A stretch of 64,000 nucleotides of DNA from Strigamia acuminata (lineage: Eukaryota; Arthropoda; Chilopoda; Geophilomorpha; Linotaeniidae). Below, piece after piece: positions 1 to 10,867 of the stretch (within the stretch, counting starts at the first letter, position 1; each line of letters starts with the position of its first letter). The DNA lies in NCBI GenBank assembly GCA_949358305.1, contig OX442315.1, forward strand, positions 36,110,427-36,174,426, in the 5' to 3' direction. A program made the translations under genes and the position numbers. The notes beneath the pieces are model-generated. The model searched no databases and was not told the origin of the DNA. It was given only the letters and a program-made list of their open reading frames with translations.

Positions 1-1
1 C

Positions 2-2626
2 GTCATGGAGCGACTCACAAAGGCCGGACTAAACATCCATCCAGGGAAAAGTAAATTTTGCCGCAAAGAATTGGCATTCCTGGGTTACACAGTCGGAACA
101 GGTGGCCTATCCATCGACCCGAAAAAGACCCAGGCCATTAGCCAGTTCCCCGCCCCGGAAGATGTAAAAGGAGTCCAACGTTTCATGGGCATGGTGAATT
201 TCTTCAATCGATTGCTCCCAAATTTGGCAGACGTCGCGGCGCCCATCACAGATCTGTTACGCAACGATAAAGATTTCGAGTGGACTGACCACTGCGAAAC
301 ATCGTTTAACAAAATAAAACAAATGCTGATCGATGTAAAGCGGATTCCCCTACCAGATCTTAATCGAGAATTCACTCTCCACACCGACGCCAGTCGAATT
401 GGCCTAGGTGCTGCGTTGCTTCAAAAGCATGACATCGACGGAGTAGTATTAGAGGTCCCGACGATGTTCATCAGCCGGAAGTTACAAGCAGCCGAAAAGA
501 ATTATAATGCGACAGAGTTAGAATGTCTAGCCGTTGTCTGGGCAATCCGAAAATTCAGACCGTACCTGGAATTTACCAAGTTCAACGTACAAACCGACCA
601 CGAAGCACTAAAATGGTTAATGGCGTTGAAAGAACCGTCCGGAAGAATGGCTCGCTGGCAGCTAGAATTAATGGCTTGTGACTTAATCATTGAATACCGA
701 CCCGGAAAATTCAACGTCGTGGCAGACGCCCTCTCACGAGCCCCAGCTTCAGACCCCGAAGACGAGACCGACTGCGGAGAGGACGACTCACGCCTCTTCT
801 ACTGTCCGAACCCCGTTCGAAAATGGGAATTTAAGAAGCTAAACGAATTACCCAAGGAGAAACTCGAGTCAGGAGACCAAAATTATTACAATTATTGGCT
901 CCGAGCGTACCAGTCTGTCAAGGACGCTCACCCAAATTACGAGCTAACAATAGAACCTCGAATCTCCGACAAGTACGTTCGAGCATTCGTCGCCCACGTA
1001 AGCAAGGGGACGAACAGCAAGCCACCCACCAGGGACGAATTAATAGCCGCCCAAATGACAGACGACTTCTGTAAAACTTATCGAGACTTCATCACAGATA
1101 AAAAATTTCCCGACAAGAATTTCGACGAAATCCAACGCGAAGAATTCGAAAGAGAAGCCTCCACGTACTTAATCGAGGATGGACTTCTACTAAAACACCA
1201 CCCGAATTTCCGCGATGATCTGACGGAGACAGGTACTTCGATGAAAGTCGTTATACCCAGGAGTCTGCTAACAAGGTTTCTGTGGATGGTCCACGGACAC
1301 CCACTCGCCGGACATTCTGGAGTGGCCAGAACAATCTACCGTGCGAACCAACTCTATTTTTGGCCCAAAATGACCCGAGATATTGTTCGTTTCATTCACC
1401 ACTGCCCCAGATGCCAAGCGTGCAAACCTAGGACGCCCAAGAATTACGAAAGAATCTCACTCGGCCCCTTCGCACCCTTCGACTGCTGGAGCGTGGATTT
1501 AATGGGCCCAAAACCCACGTCATCCAATAAAAACAAATATATTTTAGTAATCATGGATGTCGCGACCGGATGGCCCGAGCTCTTTCCAATGGAGAGACCA
1601 ACTAAGCAGAAAATCATTCGATGTTTGTACGAAGTGGCGCTTCATTTCGGATTCCCTCGGAAACTAATTTCCGATAATGGACCACAGTTTGCGTCAAATT
1701 TGTATAAAGACTTCTGTAAAAAATTCGACATCGAGACATCATACACATCAACCTATAATCCACGGGCCAATCCCGTCGAAAGGTTAAATCGCGACATAAA
1801 ATATGCGCTGGCAATTTTCACTGATGTTCACTCCAGCTGGGACGAATATCTTCGTGAAATTGCCTTCAGCATCCGCACGACGATCTCGAGGAACCGCAAA
1901 TTTTCTCCCGCGTTTCTAAACTTCGCTCGGGAACTCAGAGTGCCCTGGGACCCGCGAATACCGGAGGAAATACTGGAAATCGATCCCGAGAAGCCTCATA
2001 TTTATGTCGATAGATTGGAGCAAATAATTTCGGCCACTTATCAACACATGATGTCTCACATATTCGACATGAGAGATCGTATTAGCATTGCTGGAAAGGA
2101 TCGGCCCTTCTGCAATTTTAAAGTCAATGACCTCGTCTGGAAAGACACACACATTCAGTCCAGCGCCGATAAGGGGATCCACGCAGGCCTAGCAGACAAA
2201 CGCGACGGCCCGTACGTCATACTCGAAGCCCACGGCGGAAACGCTTTCAAGCTAAAAAGATTGGCAGACAACGTTAAATTTAGATCGATCCACGCCCGAG
2301 AATTAACTCCATACTTACCTGAGTTTCCTCAAGAGGCTTGGACGGAATATCAGACGAAACCAGCGCAAAATCCAATTATTCGCGACATGTTTTTAGATGA
2401 ACAAACTGGCCCAACCAATTTAGTTCAAGATGAGTTACGCGAAGCGGCCGACGCCCCGGATGAGATTTCGGAGAGGGAGGAAATAGTCGAAGAATCTCCT
2501 AAAAAAGGAAAGCAATCAAACAAAAATAAGACTACAAGAATCCTCAAACCTGATAAAATATACGGTATGCGTCGACACAAGCCAAACCCGTTCATAAAAG
2601 ACGGGAAACTCGTCGGAAAACAATAA
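2..2626 (+). CDS. pol: Gypsy pol polyprotein, C-terminal part (RT end, RNase H, integrase)
   Basis: The frame is open from the window edge, so the Met at base 5 is internal. It starts in the thumb/connection part of reverse transcriptase (motif FLGYTVGTGGLSIDP), which copies element RNA into DNA. RNase H follows at about residues 120-240, with HTDAS and later QTDHEALKWL, ending at the DALSR motif. Integrase begins with the zinc-binding HHCC region at about residues 429-472 (HGHPLAGH and CPRCQAC). The DDE core follows, with Asp in WSVDLMGP near 496, Asp in SDNGPQF near 555 and Glu in NPVERLN near 590. A GPY/F module (DGPYVIL) lies near residue 735, then a charged Lys/Glu tail. No internal stop or frameshift is seen. 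Family knowledge puts these activities in virus-like particles and the pre-integration complex. The stop lies 218 bp before the next gene. Confidence 0.93.
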   Translation, partial: VMERLTKAGLNIHPGKSKFCRKELAFLGYTVGTGGLSIDPKKTQAISQFPAPEDVKGVQRFMGMVNFFNRLLPNLADVAAPITDLLRNDKDFEWTDHCETSFNKIKQMLIDVKRIPLPDLNREFTLHTDASRIGLGAALLQKHDIDGVVLEVPTMFISRKLQAAEKNYNATELECLAVVWAIRKFRPYLEFTKFNVQTDHEALKWLMALKEPSGRMARWQLELMACDLIIEYRPGKFNVVADALSRAPASDPEDETDCGEDDSRLFYCPNPVRKWEFKKLNELPKEKLESGDQNYYNYWLRAYQSVKDAHPNYELTIEPRISDKYVRAFVAHVSKGTNSKPPTRDELIAAQMTDDFCKTYRDFITDKKFPDKNFDEIQREEFEREASTYLIEDGLLLKHHPNFRDDLTETGTSMKVVIPRSLLTRFLWMVHGHPLAGHSGVARTIYRANQLYFWPKMTRDIVRFIHHCPRCQACKPRTPKNYERISLGPFAPFDCWSVDLMGPKPTSSNKNKYILVIMDVATGWPELFPMERPTKQKIIRCLYEVALHFGFPRKLISDNGPQFASNLYKDFCKKFDIETSYTSTYNPRANPVERLNRDIKYALAIFTDVHSSWDEYLREIAFSIRTTISRNRKFSPAFLNFARELRVPWDPRIPEEILEIDPEKPHIYVDRLEQIISATYQHMMSHIFDMRDRISIAGKDRPFCNFKVNDLVWKDTHIQSSADKGIHAGLADKRDGPYVILEAHGGNAFKLKRLADNVKFRSIHARELTPYLPEFPQEAWTEYQTKPAQNPIIRDMFLDEQTGPTNLVQDELREAADAPDEISEREEIVEESPKKGKQSNKNKTTRILKPDKIYGMRRHKPNPFIKDGKLVGKQ

Positions 2627-2844
2627 GCGACTCCGGCCATTGTCTCAAACAATCGATAAAAACAACCACAGGGGGGACACCTGTTACGTCCCACAATGCG
2701 TCTTAATTGGCCAAACCAATCAAAGACGACATGAGACTAATAGTTAACCTCTAACCCGACCCACACTTATCACTGTCATCTCCGACTAAGCGACGATCAC
2801 CTCGAGGCAGCCGTAAATCAAAGTATCAAATTAATTTTCAAAAA
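2627..2844 (+). other. pol to downstream-gene spacer with internal G-tract
   Basis: This 218-bp spacer has no gene. It contains a purine-rich tract with six G (2669-2677) followed at 2682 by TGTTACGTCCC, which resembles a polypurine tract followed by a TG LTR start. The sequence after it does not match the element's real LTR at 6148, so it is not read as an LTR. It may be an internal polypurine tract or a relic of an older 3' end. The frame of the next exon is open upstream to a TAA at 2752-2754, but has no earlier ATG. Confidence 0.4.
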
Positions 2845-5800
2845 ATGAGAAATGATTGGAAGAAAGAAATTGAACGGGCCGTAAACAACGCTTCCGAGGA
2901 TGACGATGAAGATCAAGTGGATTTGTTACAAATAGTCGTAAACAACGAAGAGGGAAATTGGGACGAACCCAATGAACCCGATGCCCAACCCGACGTAAGT
3001 AAAAAATAGAAAAAATTCAATTATCGATAATTAAAAATACGAAATAAGTCCGTGGACTGACCACGAACGAAGAAAGAATTTAACTTTAAGTGACAAATTG
3101 TCAAAATTGATTAAATACCGAAAGAAAAAGTAACTTCAAGACACGTGGTCGAAAAGCACATGGCCGACCATGACGCCATCTTGTGTTAGACGAAAGAATC
3201 TCTAAAAAATATGACAAATTAATCAACGATCCTAATATATTCATTAATATTCTAATATTTAGGACGGATATCGCACTACGTGGGGGCAAATCGACCCGAA
3301 AAGAGTTTCCGCAGGCAGCTTATGGCGTGAAGTCATCCCCATACTGTTCCGACAAGCGCTCGAAGAATCGGTCGACTTTGAACCATGGAAAATTCGCCTT
3401 TTATTATCTCGTGCGATCAGCCGCTACTGGTCTAGCCAGCAAACGTTGATCCACTACATGCCGCGCCAATACCAAGCAGCTTTACGGGCGGTAATTTCTA
3501 GAAATATGGATCCGCCGGCGCCAATCCCAAATCCACTAATCCGAGCCGCCTTTCCAGACGACCAACGGGGATGGGAAGTGTACGAGCAATGGCGCGACGC
3601 CGAAACGGAAGAAGAAAAACACGAAATCCATATGGCGTATTACGAAGAGGTGAGGCGGACCGCTCATGACGAAGTTTTCGATTATCTGCAGCCGGACGGT
3701 TACTCGACCGAGGAAATTAAGATTTGGCTCCAGCAAATCCGAGACGATCGACCCGACCGCCCAGATTGGAGGCCAAGACATGGTTTTATTTCCTCGCAAC
3801 GAGCAATGCACCAATTGCACTTTTTAGGTTTCTTTGGCCGCAAACGCCAGAAGGCCGAGAAACGTCTTTCCAACGAGCACGACGAAGGAGGCTGCTCAGC
3901 AAAGAAACAATGCCTGGACAAGCCAAGCACTTCCAGCAGCGCGCAGAACAAGAAACCCGCGACAAAGAAACGCCTGGCCAAACCAAGCGCTTTCTCTCGC
4001 CTAGGGAAGACTGAGATCCCAAAAACATCACGATTTCAATCCAGGGACGCCCCGTCATACAGCCGAGGAAGAGAGAATGTACGCGAACGCCCCGACTGCC
4101 GAGAAGATCAGCGCCGACGCGATAAGAACCAAGAAAGTTGGGACGATTATCGTAGAAATTACTTCAGACGGCGGGAGGAAAACAGGGAATCGTGGAACAG
4201 ACACCGAGAGGAGTTCCTACGCGAACGTGATGAGAAAGCCCGACGTGAACGAGAGAACCTCCGTCTACAAGACGATCGAAGAAGGAGAGGATCGGAGAGT
4301 CGCACACGTTCATGGAAAGCGTATCGTGAAGAGGAAATACGACAGCGAGACAGGAAACGCTACGAAGATACACGATCAATTCGGGACAGTCCCGAACCAA
4401 TGAAGATCGACGACGAGGTAATTATCGACGAGGTCCCCGAGCAGAAGAAGATGTATACTCAGGCGGATCTCCTCGCGGTGGTTATGAAATACCAGCAAAT
4501 GCAGCCGAAACCAATCTACCGCCCGACTCCCTCTACCGCCTCGAGTCTAGAAACGGCGCCAAGCGCTTTCATCAAGCCAGAACTCTCGAAGACGGGAAGC
4601 GTAACCTCCAGCGTCAGCCTCCCAAGCGCCTTTCGCAAGAAAGTGATAATCGGCGCACCGACACTGAGTTCTGAAGAACAACTCAAACATCGAGAGGCTC
4701 GCTTTGGACCAGCCAAAGTCGAACCTCTCCCAACTATCCCCGAAGCTTCAACTTCAACGAGAACTCCAATTGTTTGGGACAAGCCCGAACCGGAAAAATC
4801 AAGACGTCTGGTCAGATCTGTGCCTCAGCCAACGACATCCACGGGACCCAATCCGATGTTGCCAGCCCCAGCAGTCGTCCAAGCCTCGACTCCAATCAAC
4901 CCTTCGGAAGTAACGTTGCAACAATTCCTGGATGTCACAACCGTGGAGCAGGCCAGAGCACTTTTGTGCGAAATGGATTCGTACCAACAAAACGTGATCC
5001 AGAACGTCATCACAAATCTTCAGCGGATCTCGATTGAATATACGCAGAACAAGAATCGGGATCATCCAAATTGGAATACGAGGATCGTGGTTGCCATTAC
5101 CGACTTGATGTCGATTTTGCTGGCCGCCGCCACCTTCCGAAACGCACGTGTTGCTGTAGCAGCCTGGATCGTAGTGGCCCACGAGGGTTTCCAAGTCCCG
5201 CCGGCTCTCGTAGACAGCTGGGCACGCCTGGTGCCCTCCGCGGCAGTAATTCGAGCTCAAATGGTGGCCCAGGACCCGGATCCAGAGGCCTCGTACCAGA
5301 ACGTTCGAGCGATCATTCAACATCCGCTCCCGTCATCTTCGGTGACCACACCAGTCGTGGGAACTCCGACTCCCAGGGATCCTACGCCTCCTCCTCCGCC
5401 TCCGCCGAAGGAAAATAGACCTTCCGAGCCACTGGCCGAACCAGTCTCGCTCAAAAAGAAGGAACCAAAAAGAAAAATGCTCCGCCCAAAATCGAGCATG
5501 AAGGTTTCAAAGACGGCAGAACCTCAGATCGCCGCCAGACTCCGGATGTACTTCCCGGGGTTGTCCTTGACGAAGGACACTGAAACAAAATTACTCCAAA
5601 CCCCAGACCGTGGCTATTCTCTTTATGTCTGGATGAAGAACGCTATCGAAGCCGGAGCCGGAGGCGATCGCTTCATCCAACATCAACGACTGCTCCGAGC
5701 TCATCGCGCGCCAACCAGCATTGCCGAAGCCCAAAGAATTCATCACACCAATCAGGGGATGTCGCCCTTTTTGCCGCCGATTTGGGCCCACGAACGAACG

Positions 5801-5953
5801 GGAAATCCGCTGGAAGCGCCAGGTCACCTACGTTTCTACTTGAACGAGAGCGAAGACCCCTCGGACTACTCCTCAAAATTGACCACATCTCCCAACCTGG
5901 ACGAACCAAGTTCGGAAGATAAGCCAAGTTACGCCGATAACTTGAAGAAATAA
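2845..5953 (+). CDS. Spliced downstream gene of the Gypsy element, unrecognised family (946 aa predicted)
   Basis: Predicted exons are 2845-2994 (50 codons, ATG start, very acidic) and 3263-5953 (896 codons plus stop). The donor is GAC|GTAAGT. The acceptor TAG at 3260-3262 is itself an in-frame stop, so the second exon opens exactly at the splice site, and the phases match (0/0). The joined protein has a Trp/Arg-containing N-terminal region and a very Arg/Glu-rich stretch at about residues 308-423. The motif PSAF occurs three times (near 3982, 4558 and 4618). An Ala/Val-rich, probably helical block lies at about 598-722, and a seven-proline run near 760. No signal peptide, transmembrane anchor, furin site, zinc knuckle or protease motif is visible. 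In Gypsy-type elements this position usually holds an envelope gene made from spliced RNA, but this protein does not look like an envelope. A displaced structural (gag-like) or RNA-binding protein is possible. The function is not known to me. Confidence 0.72.
2995..3262 (+). other. Predicted 268-bp intron in the downstream gene
   Basis: It begins with a consensus donor GTAAGT and ends TTCTAATATTTAG, with CTAAT-type branch-point candidates nearby. It is clearly more AT-rich than both exons. If retained, exon 1 would end after four more codons at an in-frame TAG (3007-3009), giving a 54-residue peptide. This is inferred from sequence only. Confidence 0.65.
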
Positions 5954-6136
5954 TTAATTACAAATTCATAACGAGAAGACTGTCTTCTCTAAAAAACCCT
6001 GAAATTATTTATGTATCAATTTCAAGAATGTAAAATATTTTGTTCATCATTCATCATCATTTAATAAAAAGATTATTTATGATTAAAGATACTGTTCCAC
6101 CTTTATTTAAAGGGGGGCCCCCGATGATTTATTCTC
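5954..6136 (+). other. 3' untranslated spacer of the first Gypsy element
   Basis: AT-rich sequence after the stop of the downstream gene, with no reading frame. It includes AATAAA-like words near 6062 and a GGGGGGCCCCC palindromic run near 6113-6123. Confidence 0.6.
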
Positions 6137-6147
6137 GGGGAGGGACG
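6137..6147 (+). other. Polypurine tract (plus-strand primer)
   Basis: GGGGAGGGACG lies immediately before the TG of the LTR. This is where LTR elements keep the RNase H-resistant primer for plus-strand DNA synthesis. Confidence 0.75.
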
Positions 6148-6776
6148 TGTGGTGATTCGGCATCACCTGAAGAAGTAATTGGTGACGATTATCATGTTAT
6201 TGATTCTCGCCACTAGAGCGCGCTAGAAATACAGACTAGACTGACTAGTCTCGTGTTTCTGCGAACCTGCATAATCAGAAGGATTTGCATATGACGTCAT
6301 TTCCGGTTAATATATAACGTCAACACTTGACCGGAAACGACACTACAGTTACCAATCTCAGCAAGAGCACCATTTACCTCACCTTTCAGGCCGTTTCACG
6401 GATTGATCGAGGACCGGTGCCCGCTGACCATTTCAACTGTACAACAGCCACATTTATTTAGCGTAGCCAATCTACGCTAGAATAAATATCCGAACGATAT
6501 TCGTTTAATTCGCACGAGAAAGCGAATTCTCGCGTGTTCATAATAACACGTGGAAATACCCTAGACAACAAACACAGACCACGCGTAGGACTAAACAATT
6601 GGATCCGCCATTGTTTAGCGGCAACTCGTATTCGCAGCCGAATCCGAGGACCACCACTGGAAACATCTTAACTTATAGTTGTATTAGTAAGCGTGTTTAA
6701 TAAAGTAGTATTTGAAGTATATTGTATTCCCGAGTGTATTATTTATTATCTTTAACCGCAAAGTCGAATCACGACA
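6148..6776 (+). repeat. 3' LTR of the first Gypsy element (629 bp)
   Basis: The boundaries are set by matching inverted ends: it starts TGTGGTGATTCG and ends CGAATCACGACA. It contains a TATATAA box, a CRE-like TGACGTCA and an AATAAA signal at 6699-6704. It also has a perfect 7-bp hairpin, AGCGTAG/CTACGCT, at 6460-6478, and an 8-bp pair, TTTCCGGT/ACCGGAAA, that brackets the TATA box (6300-6307 and 6330-6337). No second copy is in the window, so its divergence from the 5' LTR cannot be judged. Confidence 0.85.
6292..6317 (+). promoter_or_regulatory. LTR core promoter: CRE-like site and TATA box
   Basis: TGACGTCA (6292-6299), the palindromic binding word for CREB/ATF-type factors, is followed by TATATAA at 6311-6317. 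Transcription would then be expected to start about 25-35 bp downstream, near 6340. The spacing and position in the LTR fit a Pol II promoter. Confidence 0.55.
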
Positions 6777-6799
6777 AGCTAAGAATTAATTTGCTTGAG

Positions 6800-7191
6800 T
6801 ACACTCCAAGCCGATACAACGTAGTCCTAACTCCCATTGGTTGAGCCGTCTCACTTGTGTAGTGGCACAAAATAGTAGTCCAATAACACCAGAATTGTAA
6901 TCTAACTAGGCAAAACAATGAATAAAAAACTAAACCTTTGTTTACCTGCCAAAAGAAACCAACAGACTATGCTAACATTGTTTGATTGATTAAAAGGGGG
7001 AAAAGCAGATTTAGCAAATTAGATAAACATTTTATTACCAATTAAATAAAATCCATCATTCTAATCACTTTTTACACAGAAATTCATTGAAAATAAATAG
7101 AACTTTTCCTCGTAGTAGAGCACAGTCCACAGTTAGGCATAATCCGGCTCAGCCAATGGGAGTTAGGACTATCTTATATCGGTTTGTAGTA
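6800..7191. mobile_element. TACTC-family MITE, copy 1
   Basis: A non-coding element of about 392 bp with inverted ends of about 45 bp. The left end holds GTCCTAACTCCCATTGG, and the right end is its reverse complement. The interior closely matches the copy at 34778-35212 (shared block from AACAATGAATAAAAAACTAA to the right end). It sits 23 bp after the Gypsy LTR. Target duplication is unclear here, but other copies have TA, suggesting a Tc1/mariner- or pogo-type mobiliser. Confidence 0.8.
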
Positions 7192-7329
7192 TCGGCATGA
7201 GTTGCCACAGTTTGCAAATTCAAACTGAGAATCATATAATGTGCATGCATTTAACATTGTTGCACACAAAGGAAATAAGCAACAAAAGTTCACTACCATA
7301 CTGTAAATCACTTTTGTTGATGAGTTTAT

Positions 7330-7462
7330 TTACTTTATTTTAGCGTTATTAGGCTTAATACAGCTAAATAACACTGGAATTAGGAAATCATCCGCGCAGA
7401 ATGGGATGTGCAGTATGAATTTGGCATCGTGACACCAGGTGCGAACTGTGGGTCGCTGTGTT
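7330..7462 (+). repeat. Dispersed repeat, inverted copy at 51.95-52.07 kb
   Basis: Blocks such as GCAGTATGAATTTGGCATC and TTATTAGGCTTAA recur on the minus strand at about 51950-52070. A weaker plus-strand copy starts near 52370. No coding content is evident. Confidence 0.6.
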
Positions 7463-10361
7463 TGATGTCCCCCATACAAACCAAGAGGGACAAGCCCAAC
7501 AAACACACAAATTTGCACTTGCAAAAAATTACTCGAACACGCATGTTACGAGGGGAAAGAAGGGGTTTTACTGAATGGTCACGTAATCTGTGTGGTTGGT
7601 TGGTGTTTTTTTGTGTTTTCGCTTGGCATGAGTGTCGATCTGTCCGTCTTCGTTGGCTGGTTTGCTTGGCGATCTCAACAGCTTATCTGTTTTGGGGATG
7701 ATATAATAAATATGTCACATTATGCTTTTTTATTTCAAGTTAGTAAAGTGCAATGAAAAAACGTGTGTAACTTTAATTATAATATAAAGTAAAAAAATTA
7801 TAGTAGAGAGTTTTCAGAGGGGTACTTGTGCGTTATAAAATGTCAAGTTATAATCTTGTATCTTTATAACGGAGTATAATTATAAGGAAAGTCTAAATTA
7901 TAACCTTTTTTTATGAAATAAAGGAGCCAATCTGGTTCAAGTGTCTTTATGATTTTGCCAATATGATGCCTGACCAATTTTGTCACTTTAAATTGAATGA
8001 AATTAAACTCTCATTAATCTCAAGATTAATTTTAACATCATCTAATGTTTCCTTTTCTGTGATGATGAATTAATTTGCTTAGCAAACTGTAGTTTTTAAC
8101 ACTCGAGGGTTGGGAATAAAATGATACGACAAGTGGTTAGGTTTACAACTTAATGAATACCGGTACTTTATTCTAATTCAATACACTTAAATGTGTGCTC
8201 CATCCTGATTGGTCGGCACGTTTTATTACCTGGTGGTAACGTGAAACAAACATTCAATTCTAACACAAACTGATCCAACCATAGACACAAATTTGACACA
8301 ACCCATTGTGAAATTCATGGAGAATTTTGCATACGGCATCATGCTACATCTAGCACGATTGTGTGTGACTCATCAACATTGACCAGTCAATTAATCGCAA
8401 ATTTGTAAACTTCTTTATGAGTTTGTACAACAGTTATAACTATAAGGTTATAACTTGACATTTTATATTGCACAAGTATAAAATTTACCACCCATTGTAA
8501 TTTTACAAGCAACATAATTTCGACTTTTCCCATTATGATGTACAGAATAAATTTATATACCTTAAAAACAGCAAGAACGGAAACTGTTTATGCATCGTTT
8601 AAGTTTGCATTAAATCTCCATATTCAAACGTTCATTCTGTGTGTTTATTTCTCCTTGACAACCACATATACAATGCAATTTAGTGATACAATATCTAAAC
8701 AATGATCAACTGTAAAATTTTTGTCGAGTCGTCCCTTTTAAAAGACGCAGCACGTAAACATTTGCTTGTATCTGTTTATATAAGATTTAGATGACACTTG
8801 ACATTTGAAATGTGCAAATAGAAGTTACGGCATTCATTTGTACAACAACCAGGGTAAATGTATGTCAACATCTGCTATCTTGCCCCGCTGTTAAACGAAG
8901 TTGTGAAATTTATTCTGCTAAGAAGTGAGTGATCATTTCACTCGACTAGTAAGCAACCAATCATTGAGTTTCAGGAATGAAATTGCCTTTTTGCATTCAC
9001 AACAATTGTAACTCACGAAAATGATTTATTGTCACACAAATCAGTTTCATGACACAATCTGTTGAGCCAAACACATAAAAATAAAAAATCTACATCCACG
9101 TTTTTAATTTGTCTTTATCGCGCACTTTTATGGGATTCAGTTATATTTTCTTTATTCCTTTGCGCAGTTGGAGTGAAATGGGATTTCTTGACAGGAAAAC
9201 AGTTGACAGGTCCTTACATTCACAGATCACTCTTGTATGTGTAATTCAAAGAGTTAATGTCAACCAATAGAAGGCTACTATCTTCTTGAATTGAAATTGA
9301 ATAAGCAGGAGTGAGTTACATTAGCAGGAAAGAAGCCTCAATTGAAATGATAATGCACATGTAACTAATACGGCCTCTAATATCACTGCATTCAGTTATA
9401 ATAAACACACTTTGTGCTACCATTTTTTCATACATAAAACAAAATGGCTGTTGATGCAAGTGTAGGCATTATTATTGAAATTGAAACGAGAATTAAAACT
9501 TAGTTGAGTGCATTGTTGTAAGCATTGTTGAATGTTGGTGCGGTGTTGTATGCATTGTAGAAGATATTTTTGGTGCATTGTTTTAGTAATAGATGATTAA
9601 TTTTTAATTGTTTATTAAAAAATAAAAATGTTATGGAAAAAAATATGGAAGAAGAGACGTTATGAATTATTGGACATTATTGATTGGAGCGTGCTGCTAA
9701 AGATGAGCATTTGGAAGAATGTTGACGTTTTTCAAGTTTTTAAATTTTAAATGTTGTTTACACCGGTTTGAAGTGAATGTTAATTTAAACGGATCGTTAA
9801 GTTGCCACAAATTTCTTTTGAAGTTCATTTATATTGCAGTTTGAGGCCTAAATAATTGTAAGATCATTTAAATGACGAAGTTTAAATCGGCCCAGACATT
9901 CAGGCTCGGGTTGATTTCTTTAAAAAAAAAATTTTAAAGTTTAGTTTGGTATAAAAAAATTTATTCGGTGAGGTTTGATATGGTGGAACCAATTTGAATG
10001 CAATTTGCACTTGGCCCATTTGAAACTGCCATGGCATCTTGGTTTAATAGGCTGGAGAAGTAAACATCTTCAGATGCGACATTACTTCTTCGCATTGAAC
10101 CATTTACTGGGAGAGCTAAGGGATTTAGCTATGCTGGTTGGGGCTCACGTTTATGCGACGACTAATAATTATGTAGTTTGCAATTTTTTTTTTTAATTTA
10201 AGAAAATGTAAAACAGCGCCATTCTACTGGAAAAATATAGCAAACTTGTAATTATTTGTGCGGCTAATTAGTTGATGAATTATGTATTTTTCCGACAAAA
10301 AAAATTCATTCCGGAAAGAATTAACGCGACGTGAGAATTAGCACTGCTTGGATGTATCTCG
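7463..10361. other. No recognised gene
   Basis: AT-rich sequence with only short chance reading frames. I see no domain, RNA gene or convincing terminal inverted repeat. A 9972-10196 frame of 73 residues has no recognisable motif. Confidence 0.5.
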
Positions 10362-10620
10362 TGCTACAGTCTGTTTCAAAAGTATAAACACACTAGTTTT
10401 TTGGGGTATTTTCAAGTTTAATTAACAAATATTTTTTTGACCAAACATAATACATTTCCTAATAGTATTTTACATATTCTGTACAATTTTTACGACAATT
10501 GGTTGATTAGTTCATAAATTATCACAGATTTCACATTTTTAGCCTGTTGCAAAAATATAAACACACCATCTATATCTGCTTTTATAAGAGTTGCAATGTG
10601 GGTATATACCACGTGCAGAA
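10362..10620 (+). mobile_element. Tc1/Tc3-like transposon, left end
   Basis: It begins TACAGTCTGTTTCAAAAGTA, a Tc1-type terminal repeat. About 170 bp in, a subterminal direct copy (CTGTTGCAAAAATATAAACA) repeats it, as the double transposase-binding sites of Tc3-like elements do. The block matches 57283-57512 closely. The right end is not found. Confidence 0.7.
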
Positions 10621-10697
10621 TCTAGTAAACATTCAGGCTCACATCTGTTGTTTTTAGATATTTTCTTGTCCTTGTGTGTCATCAACCAACTTTTATT

Positions 10698-10867
10698 ATG
10701 ACGAAACACATGACACGACCTTACGACGACCCTCTAGAGGTCGTGTTATTTTTATCGGTGGAAGGTGGAGTCGCAAAATCAAATATTTCCTTCATGACTG
10801 AAAAATTTTATAATCATATTGCACATTTCTTATTGATTTTTTCCGTTCCAACAACAACTTTTTAATA
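10698..10867 (+). pseudogene. Possible transposase N-terminal helix-turn-helix remnant
   Basis: A short frame beginning MTKHMTRPYDDPLEVV continues with LSVEGGVAKSNI. This resembles the RPYSxDLRxRVV...EG start of IS630/Tc1-type DNA-binding domains, and it follows a Tc1-like end. It then runs into AT-rich sequence and stops after 63 residues. The resemblance was judged by eye and is weak. Confidence 0.3.

Larger units (their letters stand above)
1..6776 (+). mobile_element. Ty3/Gypsy LTR retrotransposon, 5' end outside window
   Basis: The sequence shows, in order, the end of reverse transcriptase, RNase H and integrase in one open frame, then a second large downstream gene, a purine-rich tract and a 629-bp LTR. 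This is the 3' two thirds of a Ty3/Gypsy element. Its 5' LTR, gag, protease and the reverse transcriptase core lie before base 1. Both frames are undamaged and their base composition is much less AT-rich than the flanks, so the copy looks young. The 5' target duplication cannot be checked. The downstream gene is unusual for the family and is described separately. Confidence 0.93.

Noticed and set aside
2682-2844. Possible LTR start TGTTACGTCCC after the G-tract
   Set aside because: No matching LTR copy or end in the window, and the real LTR is identified at 6148 by its inverted ends and polypurine tract.
4799-5323. Minus-strand frame of 174 residues
   Set aside because: It lies opposite the well-supported downstream gene of the Gypsy element and is a shadow of it.
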